A DNA stretch of 22,100 nucleotides from Kiritimatiellia bacterium. GTDB taxonomy: Bacteria > Verrucomicrobiota > Kiritimatiellia > RFP12 > UBA3636. The position numbers and the translations under genes were made by a program. This document shows positions 8,392 to 15,372 of this stretch, piece after piece. The stretch's first letter is position 1. Each line of letters starts with the position of its first letter. The notes beneath the pieces were generated by a model. It did no database searches, was not told where the DNA came from, and was given only the letters and a program-made list of their open reading frames with translations. The stretch spans positions 1 through 22,100 of the forward strand of contig JAEDLN010000010.1 of the NCBI GenBank assembly GCA_016295275.1. The letters run 5' to 3'.

Positions 8392-9603
8392 CTATTCTTT
8401 ATGGAGCGGAGAATTCGAATCTTCTGCGTTCCGTGCAAAGACAACTTGAGACTTTCGCGTGGCAAAGGTCTGCACGAGGTATGCGAACGAGACAAATACC
8501 GCAGCAACCCAGACGGCGCATTTCGCCGGAACGGGAAGCATCCCCGAAATTGCTTCAACGAGGGGGGCGCAGACAAACTGTCCCAGAAAGAGCGCTGCCG
8601 ACAGCAGGGGCAAAACCGTCGTTACGCTCCTAGCTCCGCCCTTCAGGCTTGCGATGGTATTCAAGTACGGAACGCCAATTCCGTTGGCAAAGCCAAGCAA
8701 CGCTCCGGCAGCAACCATACCACCCCTTCCCACACCAAAGGAAAGGATCGCAAAGCCCAAGAGGAAAAACGCCGGAGGAACATATTTGACCGATCGCGGC
8801 GACCAACGGAAGATTCGACCGAAGAAGAAGCCGGCAAACGCCGCCACGATATCGACGCCGACCATGACAAGCGTGATGGCTCGCATCGAGAAGTTGCTAC
8901 GGGCCGCCAGAGCAAAATTGCTGACGAACGCAAAGAATGCAACCGTGCAAAGGAACATGCCGACAACACTCGGATGAAATCGCCGAAACAAAGCGATTCT
9001 CCCTGCAAAAGGCGATGCGTCTGATTCAACGCCGATCCGTTCATTTGGAAGCCACAACGCGACCATGACCGCAACCGCCAATCCGAGCAAATACACGAGA
9101 AACGCGAAATTCCAACTGACAGCGGCGAGAAAGCCGGCCAACAGCGTTGCAATTACGCCGCCCGCCTGATTCATCGCGGCAGAGAGTCCCATGAGTCTCG
9201 ACATCTCCTCCGGCGGATAATAATAAGCCAAAAGCCCGACACTCAACGGCATCACGAGACCGACCGCAATACCCAACAACGCCCGAAGGACAAGCAAAAC
9301 CGGAAGCGAATCGACGAAGAACGCGCCCGCCCCGGAAGCGACGTAGAGCAAGACACCCGTGAGGGCGATTGTCCGCGTCCCCGCCAGACGGCAGATGCGG
9401 TCGAAGAACAGGTTGACCAGAACGATGAATAGGGGCGGCAATCCAACAACGAATTTGACCGCAAGCGGGGAGGCATCGGAAAAATGTTCTCCAATGATGC
9501 CGAGTGCTGGAGCAACGGCCGCTCCGGCCATGACGGTCAGTAGCGAAAACGAAAGAATCGTAGACGTGAGTTTTTTCACGGAACTGGCAAGATACGGATG
9601 CAT
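8392..9603 (-). CDS. Major facilitator superfamily (MFS) transporter
   Basis: A 403-residue membrane protein with about twelve hydrophobic segments, a proton- or ion-driven transporter or efflux pump of the inner membrane. Helix 1 lies in LSFSLLTVMAGAAVAPAL. The loop between helices 2 and 3 carries FFDRICRLAGTRTIALTG, in the place of the MFS motif A, and RALLGIAVGLVMPLSVGL follows as helix 4 with its conserved Arg. AAMNQAGGVIATLLAGFLA in helix 5 fits motif C of drug exporters, so export is the better guess. The substrate is not known. The ATG at 9603 puts helix 1 close to the N-terminus; another in-frame ATG at 9660 adds 19 residues and would leave a 21-base leader from the promoter at 9688-9716. 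Which start is used is open. Confidence 0.88.
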   Translation of the reverse strand: MHPYLASSVKKLTSTILSFSLLTVMAGAAVAPALGIIGEHFSDASPLAVKFVVGLPPLFIVLVNLFFDRICRLAGTRTIALTGVLLYVASGAGAFFVDSLPVLLVLRALLGIAVGLVMPLSVGLLAYYYPPEEMSRLMGLSAAMNQAGGVIATLLAGFLAAVSWNFAFLVYLLGLAVAVMVALWLPNERIGVESDASPFAGRIALFRRFHPSVVGMFLCTVAFFAFVSNFALAARSNFSMRAITLVMVGVDIVAAFAGFFFGRIFRWSPRSVKYVPPAFFLLGFAILSFGVGRGGMVAAGALLGFANGIGVPYLNTIASLKGGARSVTTVLPLLSAALFLGQFVCAPLVEAISGMLPVPAKCAVWVAAVFVSFAYLVQTFATRKSQVVFARNAEDSNSPLHKE

Positions 9604-9687
9604 CCGTGGGTGAGGCCGATAAAACGTCCGGCCGAGAACGGGGAGAATGCCTGCCAGCATTGCCGTATATGCGCGGCAACGTGCGGG

Positions 9688-9716
9688 ACACTAGCAAAAC
9701 TTCCCTCATTTTGCAA
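9688..9716 (-). promoter_or_regulatory. Promoter for the MFS gene
   Basis: On the minus strand: -35 TTGCAA, a 17-base spacer, and -10 TAGTGT preceded by TGC. It lies 28 bases upstream of the longer MFS start and 85 upstream of the shorter one. The -10 context TGCTAGT is the same as in the divergent promoter at 9924-9952. Confidence 0.45.
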
Positions 9717-9923
9717 TCGCATCCGACACCAGGGCTTTTTTTGACGGAGAGGGGGGGAGTCATCGCCGCACATATCCTGTTGGCCTATCCCCGTGCCCGT
9801 TCCCGGAGTCGACGCGCCGGGTGGCTACCCCCTTGAAGCACCCGTCCGGAGGTGCGCCATAACATTCTGCAACTTTCGCAAACTGCGTGCGCCTTTCGCC
9901 GCAAAATCATTCACGGTTTTCGC

Positions 9924-9952
9924 TTGACTCCATTTCCCGATTCTGCTAGTCT
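9924..9952 (+). promoter_or_regulatory. Promoter for the small basic protein gene
   Basis: -35 TTGACT (5 of 6 consensus bases), exactly 17 bases of spacer, -10 TAGTCT preceded by TGC. This predicts a start near 9959 and a leader of about 45 bases that includes the purine-rich ribosome site AGAAGAAGGG at 9985-9994. Confidence 0.55.
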
Positions 9953-10003
9953 TTTTGCCGTTTTCAACGTCTGTTTTACTTTTCAGAAGAAGGGTCTATT
10001 CAC

Positions 10004-10159
10004 ATGAGCCTCCATACATCTCTCAAGGGCACCAGCCAGATTACTGTTCGTCGCAATGTCCTCAAGCGTCACGAGCGCGTTGACCTCCTCAAGAAACGCG
10101 GTCAGTGGAAGGAAGGCGATCGCGGATTCGCCCTCCCCAAGACAAAGCCCGAAGAATAA
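10004..10159 (+). CDS. Small basic protein of the Verrucomicrobia/Chlamydiae type (51 aa)
   Basis: A 51-residue, strongly basic protein beginning MSLHTSLKGTSQITVRRNVL and ending in FALPKTKPEE, with many Lys and Arg (KRHERVDLLKKRGQWKEG). From memory it fits the small basic protein family TIGR04137, seen in Verrucomicrobia and Chlamydiae and suspected of a ribosome-related role; its function is unproven. Everything around it supports a real, well-expressed gene: promoter at 9924-9952, a good purine ribosome site (AGAAGAAGGG, about 10 bases before ATG), and a strong terminator at 10220. It appears to be transcribed alone. It is too short for most ORF cut-offs and easily missed. It is also the main taxonomic marker in this window. 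Confidence 0.85.
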   Translation: MSLHTSLKGTSQITVRRNVLKRHERVDLLKKRGQWKEGDRGFALPKTKPEE

Positions 10160-10219
10160 TCGCTTCCCCTTTATTCCGTGGGTGGCCATCCCATTGCAGG
10201 ATCGTATGCCCATTAGAAA

Positions 10220-10260
10220 CCCCGTGCCCGATACCATCGGACGCGGGGAATCTTCTTTTT
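10220..10260 (+). terminator. Strong intrinsic terminator after the small basic protein gene
   Basis: CCCCGTGCCCGA pairs with TCGGACGCGGGG (12 positions, one G-T pair and one C-A mismatch) around a 5-base loop, followed by AATCTTCTTTTT. It ends the single-gene transcript. On the other strand it lies just beyond the GNAT stop with only a short TTT, so it might also help end that operon. Confidence 0.7.
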
Positions 10261-10281
10261 ATCCGATTGACGTTTTCCGGG

Positions 10282-10770
10282 TTAGAGCAAGTGATAATAC
10301 GGATATATGTCTAGATAGTCGCCGTTTTTGTCCCGAAAGCCTCCGGGAATCGTTCCGAGCCGTACGAATCCCAGTTTTTCATACAGTCTGATGGCCGCCG
10401 TATTCGTCGATACGACGGCATTGAACTGCAAAACACGAAAGCCGTACGAATGCCCATTCTGCAGACAGTCGCGGACCAAGGCCTCCCCTATGCCCCGCCC
10501 CCGGAAACGGCTTGACACGGCATAACTGGCATTGGCAATGTGGCCGCACCGCCCGACATTGTTGGGATGCAAAATCGCAACACCGGCAACATGTCCGTCA
10601 AGACATGCCACCGAGGTGCGGCTCTGCGCGGCAAAGAACCGCTCCGCTTCTGCAACCGTTAGCGGCTCTTCTTGCGGAAAGGCGTTGCCGGATGACACGA
10701 CTTCATTCCAAATTGCGGCGATCTCCGGCAAGTCCGCCGCACAATAGGTTCGAATCGATGGCACACTCAT
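10282..10770 (-). CDS. GNAT family N-acetyltransferase (phosphinothricin acetyltransferase-like)
   Basis: A 162-residue protein with a complete GNAT fold: IRTYCAADLPEIAAIWNEVV at the start, LDGHVAGVAIL in the central strands, the acetyl-CoA loop SRFRGRGIGEALV near residues 87-99, and NTAAIRLYEKLGFVRLGTIP, typical of the PAT/RimI-like branch that acetylates small amines or protein N-termini. The substrate is unknown. The start at 10770 is set by a 4-base ATGA overlap with the stop of the alpha-galactosidase gene upstream, so the two are co-transcribed and probably translationally coupled. An earlier in-frame start would run into that gene. A terminator-like hairpin follows at 10220-10260. Confidence 0.87.
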   Translation of the reverse strand: MSVPSIRTYCAADLPEIAAIWNEVVSSGNAFPQEEPLTVAEAERFFAAQSRTSVACLDGHVAGVAILHPNNVGRCGHIANASYAVSSRFRGRGIGEALVRDCLQNGHSYGFRVLQFNAVVSTNTAAIRLYEKLGFVRLGTIPGGFRDKNGDYLDIYPYYHLL

Positions 10771-12587
10771 CCCTGCACCACCAATAAGCCCGACGGAGGA
10801 ACCTCGCACATGCCGAGTCCCGCCTCCGGAATGGCTTGCTTCAAAGCGAACTTCCGGCCCGTACATGTGAACGCCCGCATGGACGATGGTTTTGCAGAGA
10901 ACCGGATCGGCAACCTGTCGGCTCCGGATGCATTGACAATGTACGCCTTTTTTCCTTTTTCAAGCGGAATGTCAACCAGCAGATTGGGCGCATATACCGC
11001 AACCACCGTCTCCTTTTTTCCGTGCGCGGACACGAGCGGATACAGGTGCTCCGGTTGCGTTGGAACAAATGTTCCCGACAAAAGCGTGTCGCGATGATTC
11101 CGCCAAAAGGTCAGCCAAAACTTCAGCATTTTCAAATGCGCCGACGGCAGTTCCGCCAACCGCATCGAAATTTGCGGAACAGAAAACAACACGTTCAAAA
11201 GCTGCAAGGCCGCCATCTCCGCCGTACATCCCTGCTCCCATTGGAGCATATCCGAATGAACGGCCGTCTCGCCCGAAGTCAGGCGCAAATCAACCGTCCG
11301 AAAGCGATTCGTCAAATAGGAAAACGGACAATCGCCGGCACGGAGCATATTGCCGAAACTCCGAATGCGAGGACCTATGTACATCTGCCGGAACTCGATC
11401 AACAACTCTGGCTTGATCTTCGAAATGCGCGTCGAGATGTCCGTCAATAGCCGGCAAACCGCCTCCGGAACGGACAACAGATCACGACCGCCCGGATTCT
11501 TCGGATCCATCGGATCCTTTTCTCCCAGAATGAACGAATCGACAAAATCGATTTTAAACCCATCGAGATTCCATTTACGAACGGCATTTTCGAAGATTCG
11601 AATTAGCTTCTCGCGAACCTCAGGGAAACGCGGATCGAGAATACCGACGTCATCTTCGAATCGCGTCGTCAGTACCTTGTCCTTCCATGCGTCCCATTCG
11701 ATATTGCACCGCCCCATGAACGGAAGCGCATACCAAAGAACATAGCGCACATCCTGCTTCTGAACTTCGGCAATATGTTTCGCCATGTTTGGAAATTTCT
11801 TTTTGTCGGCTTTCCAATCGCCGCAATAGGCATAGGGAACTCCCGTCTTCGAGGGAACCTTCCCGATATTGGGGCGGGCATCCCATCCGTCATCCACAAG
11901 AATGGCATTCATACCCAGCTTCTTCGCCTGCACCGCCTCTTGCAAAACGCTGTCGGCCGTGATGGCGTGATGATAACTGTACCAAGTGGAATAGAATGGT
12001 TCGCGCGCGGACGGCGGAACCGGCATCGGCCGGGGCATGCCACGCTGTGAAGAAATCCATGCGGCAGCGTCCGGAATCGATTCATGGAACGGCAACTCGC
12101 GAGCGTCTAGACGAAAGCGCACGCTATACCGCGTCAAACGATCGAAAAACGACTCGAAGAAATCTGCCTTTATTCTCGTCAGGCACGTAGACTCGTTATT
12201 TCCGATGTTCCAATGCAACGTATGAAAGGTTTCCGAACAAGCGATCGTCAACCGGCTGATTCCACACTGCCCGATCATGGAAAAAATGGGCGTATTGTGC
12301 GCAAAATCCGTTGTAACGCAATCCTTTTGGGACTTCCAATCGGGAACGATCGTCATTTGGTTGTGCGTAGGATTCCACACAAATGACGTATCCTTCGGGT
12401 GTGCCGTCAAATGAAGCGAAAACGCAGGTGGAACAAGCGGCTCCTCCGCCTCGAGATCCACGACCAGCTCGTCCAAACCGTCGGCGACCGTCCGCACCGC
12501 CATCGTAACATGCCAAGCGTCTTGGTTTTCTCGAAAAAAGAGAGAAGCCTTTCCGGCTAACGTATCGACACCAGAGATGTAATTCAT
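10767..12587 (-). CDS. Alpha-galactosidase-like glycoside hydrolase, family GH36
   Basis: A 606-residue enzyme with the GH36 layout: an N-terminal beta-rich part, a TIM barrel beginning FYSTWYSYHHAIT, LGMNAILVDDGWD, VRYVLWYALPFMG, then the catalytic segment GFKIDFVDSF with predicted nucleophile Asp347, and RAGDCPF with predicted acid/base Asp419, ending in a small beta domain. GH36 removes terminal alpha-galactose from oligosaccharides or glycans; some members transfer sugars (raffinose synthase-like). No signal peptide is visible, so it should act in the cytoplasm on imported sugars. ATG 12587 is preferred over an upstream TTG at 12674. The stop overlaps the GNAT start by 4 bases. Two 12-base direct repeats lie just upstream of the start. 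Confidence 0.85.
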   Translation of the reverse strand: MNYISGVDTLAGKASLFFRENQDAWHVTMAVRTVADGLDELVVDLEAEEPLVPPAFSLHLTAHPKDTSFVWNPTHNQMTIVPDWKSQKDCVTTDFAHNTPIFSMIGQCGISRLTIACSETFHTLHWNIGNNESTCLTRIKADFFESFFDRLTRYSVRFRLDARELPFHESIPDAAAWISSQRGMPRPMPVPPSAREPFYSTWYSYHHAITADSVLQEAVQAKKLGMNAILVDDGWDARPNIGKVPSKTGVPYAYCGDWKADKKKFPNMAKHIAEVQKQDVRYVLWYALPFMGRCNIEWDAWKDKVLTTRFEDDVGILDPRFPEVREKLIRIFENAVRKWNLDGFKIDFVDSFILGEKDPMDPKNPGGRDLLSVPEAVCRLLTDISTRISKIKPELLIEFRQMYIGPRIRSFGNMLRAGDCPFSYLTNRFRTVDLRLTSGETAVHSDMLQWEQGCTAEMAALQLLNVLFSVPQISMRLAELPSAHLKMLKFWLTFWRNHRDTLLSGTFVPTQPEHLYPLVSAHGKKETVVAVYAPNLLVDIPLEKGKKAYIVNASGADRLPIRFSAKPSSMRAFTCTGRKFALKQAIPEAGLGMCEVPPSGLLVVQG

Positions 12588-12602
12588 AAAATCTGCAAAA
12601 AG

Positions 12603-12632
12603 TTCGATTGATCCAAGAAATTCGTTTGATCC
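12603..12632. repeat. Two 12-base direct repeats upstream of GH36
   Basis: TTCGATTGATCC (12603-12614) and TTCGTTTGATCC (12621-12632) differ at one base and are offset by 18 bases. They lie 16-45 bases upstream of the GH36 start, where a regulator could bind. Function is a guess. Confidence 0.4.
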
Positions 12633-12919
12633 GGAAAAAAGGATACCATACGGGCTTCCTTCGCTACAACCCAATATTCAGAGCAGGTCGATCCCCCCAT
12701 TGCATGTGTGCCGCATCGCCGCGCATGTCCCGGTGCCGAATCCCCGCTCCTCGCTACGTCCCGCCATGCCGCACGCACACGGCCTGTGGCGGCTCGCCAG
12801 CCCTGTCGCGCGATAGTCGGCTGCAACCGCCCCTCCCCCAAAAAAAAAGCGCGCCCCGACGTGCCATCCGTTCGTGCGACCCGCCGCCTCGAGCCCGAGT
12901 CGATCCGCCCCGTTCAGGG

Positions 12920-12948
12920 TTCACAAAAAACGCGGATTTTGATAAAAT
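12920..12948 (+). promoter_or_regulatory. aroA promoter, close enough to give a leaderless mRNA
   Basis: -35 TTCACA (5 of 6), a 17-base spacer, -10 TAAAAT (5 of 6). The -10 box ends 7 bases before the aroA ATG at 12956, so the expected transcription start is at or one base before the start codon. No ribosome site is present. This also supports ATG 12956 over the longer open frame that extends upstream to 12608. Confidence 0.68.
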
Positions 12949-12955
12949 TTCCACT

Positions 12956-14182
12956 ATGATATCAGAGACATTTTCGGTAGGTTCTTCCCTACTCAGCGGA
13001 GCGGTCGTTCCTCCGCTTTCCAAAAGCCTGTTGCATCGCAGATTGATTGCAACCGCCCTGGCGGATGGCGCGTCGTTGCTCGCGTATAAACTTCCCTGCG
13101 CCCCCTCCAAGGATATCCTTGCCACCTACAACGCTTTGTCCGCCTTGGTTAAGCCGATTGGGGACGAGTCGCCCGTCGTTCTCGACTGCGGCGAATCGGG
13201 AACCACGCTCCGCCTGCTTGTTCCTATCGTGGCGTGCCTCGGACGCGCCGCCACCTTTGTCGGACACGGACGCCTGCCCAACCGCCCGATGCAGCCATAC
13301 GCGGACGCCTTCGCTTCACATGGCGTCACGCTCGAATTTCCAGATCGGCCGGAAACCTTTTTGCCGCTTGCCATTTCCGGTCGCTTGCAACCCGGCATCT
13401 ACTCTCTCCCCGGCAATATCTCAAGCCAATTCATCTCCGGACTCCTCTTCGCACTTCCGCTTCTGGGCAAGGCCTCCGAAATTCGCCTTACCTCGCCATT
13501 GGAATCGGAGGCATATGTTCGCATGACGATTGCCACCATGAAGGAGTTTGGCATCGATATCCTCCCATCGGACAAGGGCGGTTTTGCGATTCCGGCAAAT
13601 TCCCGCTACACGCTTCCCGATTCCACGAATAGCGTGGAAACCGACGCTTCCCAAGCCGCTTTCTGGCACTTGGCAAACTTTCTCGGCAGTTCCGTCGCAA
13701 TCTCCGGCGAAACCCCGTCCTCCTTGCAAGGAGACTCCATCTTTCCGGAACTGCTCGACCGCCTTCGCGCCGAAACGCCGGGCGATACCCTCGATATCGA
13801 TGTTTCCCAAACGCCGGATCTGGTCCCCGCCCTCGCCGCCGCAGCCGCTTACACCCCCGGCACGACACGTCTCGTCAATGCCGCACGCCTCCGGATAAAA
13901 GAGAGCGACCGCCTGTCGACCACCTGCGCCCTCCTCCGCGCCTTCGGAAGCGAATGCCAAGAACTGCCCGACGCTCTGGTTATTCCGCCCGGTCCTCCTA
14001 CGCCGCCCAATCGCCCTGTCGAAGTCGACGGCGCCAACGATCACCGGATCGTCATGACGGCCGCAATGCTTGCGACTCGGCACCCATGCACAATCAAAGG
14101 CACGGAAGCAGTCGATAAATCGTATCCGACCTTCTTCGATGACTACCGCCGCGTCGGAGGTATCGCGACCCGATTGGGCTAA
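12956..14182 (+). CDS. aroA: 3-phosphoshikimate 1-carboxyvinyltransferase (EPSP synthase)
   Basis: A 408-residue enzyme that joins phosphoenolpyruvate to shikimate-3-phosphate, the sixth step of the shikimate pathway in the cytoplasm. Motifs in order: PPLSKSLLHR at the phosphate-binding N-terminus (the canonical form is GSKSxxxR), GESGTTLR near residue 79, GRLPNRPMQPY, LPGNISSQFISGLL, RIKESDRLS with Lys315, DHRIVMT near residue 362, and KSYPTFFDDYR at the C-terminus. Length is slightly below the usual 425-430. The frame is open for 116 codons upstream, but homology begins at ATG 12956 and the promoter ends just before it. aroC follows after 43 bases, in pathway order, and the two are probably co-transcribed. 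Confidence 0.95.
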   Translation: MISETFSVGSSLLSGAVVPPLSKSLLHRRLIATALADGASLLAYKLPCAPSKDILATYNALSALVKPIGDESPVVLDCGESGTTLRLLVPIVACLGRAATFVGHGRLPNRPMQPYADAFASHGVTLEFPDRPETFLPLAISGRLQPGIYSLPGNISSQFISGLLFALPLLGKASEIRLTSPLESEAYVRMTIATMKEFGIDILPSDKGGFAIPANSRYTLPDSTNSVETDASQAAFWHLANFLGSSVAISGETPSSLQGDSIFPELLDRLRAETPGDTLDIDVSQTPDLVPALAAAAAYTPGTTRLVNAARLRIKESDRLSTTCALLRAFGSECQELPDALVIPPGPPTPPNRPVEVDGANDHRIVMTAAMLATRHPCTIKGTEAVDKSYPTFFDDYRRVGGIATRLG

Positions 14183-14225
14183 TCCACCTTTTGCACTCAC
14201 GCTTTTCCCTATTGTTTTTTACGCT

Positions 14226-15329
14226 ATGAGTTTCGGTCACCTTATCAAGTTAAGTCTGTTCGGGGAATCTCACGGTCCGGCTGTCGGATGCGTTCTGGAC
14301 GCCCCGCCTCCCGGATATTCCCTCGATCTCGAGGCCCTTGCACGCCATATGGCACGGAGAGCCCCAGGACAGGCCGGTCCTTGGTCGACCTCCCGAAAGG
14401 AAGCCGACGCTTTCGAAATCGTAAGCGGGTTCTACCAAGGAAAGACAACGGGAACGCCACTCGCCGCCGTCATTCGCAACACCAATACCCGTTCCGGCGA
14501 TTACGCAAATCTTGCCGTTGTCCCGCGTCCCGGCCATGCCGACCTGACGGGGCGCATCCGGTACAAGGGCGCAAACGATCCAAACGGCGGCGGACATTTC
14601 TCCGGGCGCGTCACCGCCCCCTTGACATTCGCTGGCGGAGTCGCTTTGCAGATTCTCGCCACTTTCGGAATCGAAATCCATGCCCGTATCGTGGAAATCG
14701 GCGGCGTCGAGGATCGTACCGAAATCAGTCCGTTGCAGGGCCTTCCCGATATCTCCTCGCGCCCCTTCCCCGTTTTGGATGAAGCGGTCGGAACGCAAAT
14801 CGTCGCGGCAATCGATGCCGCGCGCCGTTCCTTGGACTCGCTTGGCGGTGTGATCGAAGTTCGCGCAACCGGCGTCCCGGCCGGCGTCGGATCGCCATTC
14901 TTCAATCGCGTCGAATCCCGACTCGGAGCGATGTTCTTTTCGATTAACGCCGTTCGTGGCGTCACCTTCGGCGATGGCTTTGCCGCGTCCCGGTCGCGCG
15001 GCTCCCTCAACAACGACCCCCCGACTCCATCCCCGGACGGCTCGCTTGCCCATATCGGACGGACTTCAAACCACGCCGGCGGCGCCGAAGGCGGCATCTC
15101 CACGGGACTCCCGATTATCGCCCGTCTTGCGTTCAAACCGACCCCTTCCATCTTGCAAGAACAACAGTCGGTCAACCTCGAAACAAACGAAAAAACGCCC
15201 CTTTCCGTGCGCGGTCGCCACGACCCTTGCATCGTCGTTCGAGCCGTTCCCGTCGTTGAATCCGCCATGGCATTTGCCTTGCTCGATCTGATGCTTGAAC
15301 ACGGCTGCTTTCCAATGACCCCCGCCTAG
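14226..15329 (+). CDS. aroC: Chorismate synthase
   Basis: A 367-residue FMN-dependent enzyme that makes chorismate from EPSP, the last common step for aromatic amino acids and folate. All signatures are visible: GHLIKLSLFGESHGPAVG at the N-terminus, YANLAVVPRPGHAD, NGGGHFSGRVTAPL, GSPFFNRVESRLGAMFFSIN, SNHAGGAEGGISTGLPI, and GRHDPCIVVRAVPVVESAMA near residue 328. Length is normal. The open frame extends upstream into aroA, but ATG 14226 (MSFGHL) matches the family start; there is no clear ribosome site. It follows aroA by 43 bases and precedes ligA by 43 bases on the same strand. Confidence 0.96.
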   Translation: MSFGHLIKLSLFGESHGPAVGCVLDAPPPGYSLDLEALARHMARRAPGQAGPWSTSRKEADAFEIVSGFYQGKTTGTPLAAVIRNTNTRSGDYANLAVVPRPGHADLTGRIRYKGANDPNGGGHFSGRVTAPLTFAGGVALQILATFGIEIHARIVEIGGVEDRTEISPLQGLPDISSRPFPVLDEAVGTQIVAAIDAARRSLDSLGGVIEVRATGVPAGVGSPFFNRVESRLGAMFFSINAVRGVTFGDGFAASRSRGSLNNDPPTPSPDGSLAHIGRTSNHAGGAEGGISTGLPIIARLAFKPTPSILQEQQSVNLETNEKTPLSVRGRHDPCIVVRAVPVVESAMAFALLDLMLEHGCFPMTPA

Positions 15330-15372
15330 GCTGCTTCCGCCGTTTTCTCGTTCTCTCTCACGATAGCCCGCA

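Larger units (their letters stand above)
9661..10003. other. Divergent intergenic promoter region
   Basis: No coding region was seen between the MFS gene and the small basic protein gene. The gap holds one promoter for each (separate entries), a T7 tract followed by a G-rich run (about 9736-9757), and GC-rich words at 9761-9800 (CATCGCCGC, ATCCTGTTG, TATCCCCGTGCCCGT) that resemble parts of the repeat array at the right end of the window. Confidence 0.5.
12588..12955. other. Divergent intergenic region between GH36 and aroA
   Basis: The 368 bases hold no convincing gene. They contain the direct repeats near GH36 (12603-12632), a GC-rich middle with CATCGCCGC (12714-12722) and CCCATTGCA (12696-12704) words shared with the right-end array, a C-run to A9 tract at 12830-12848, and the aroA promoter at 12920-12948. 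No clear minus-strand promoter for GH36 was found. Confidence 0.5.

Noticed and set aside
8299..9024. A 241-codon plus-strand open frame opposite the MFS gene.
   Set aside because: Charged low-complexity shadow; the minus strand encodes a clear multi-helix membrane protein.
12608..12955. Upstream extension of aroA by 116 codons.
   Set aside because: The extension is low-complexity, Arg/Pro-rich, contains the promoter, and the EPSP synthase homology begins after ATG 12956.
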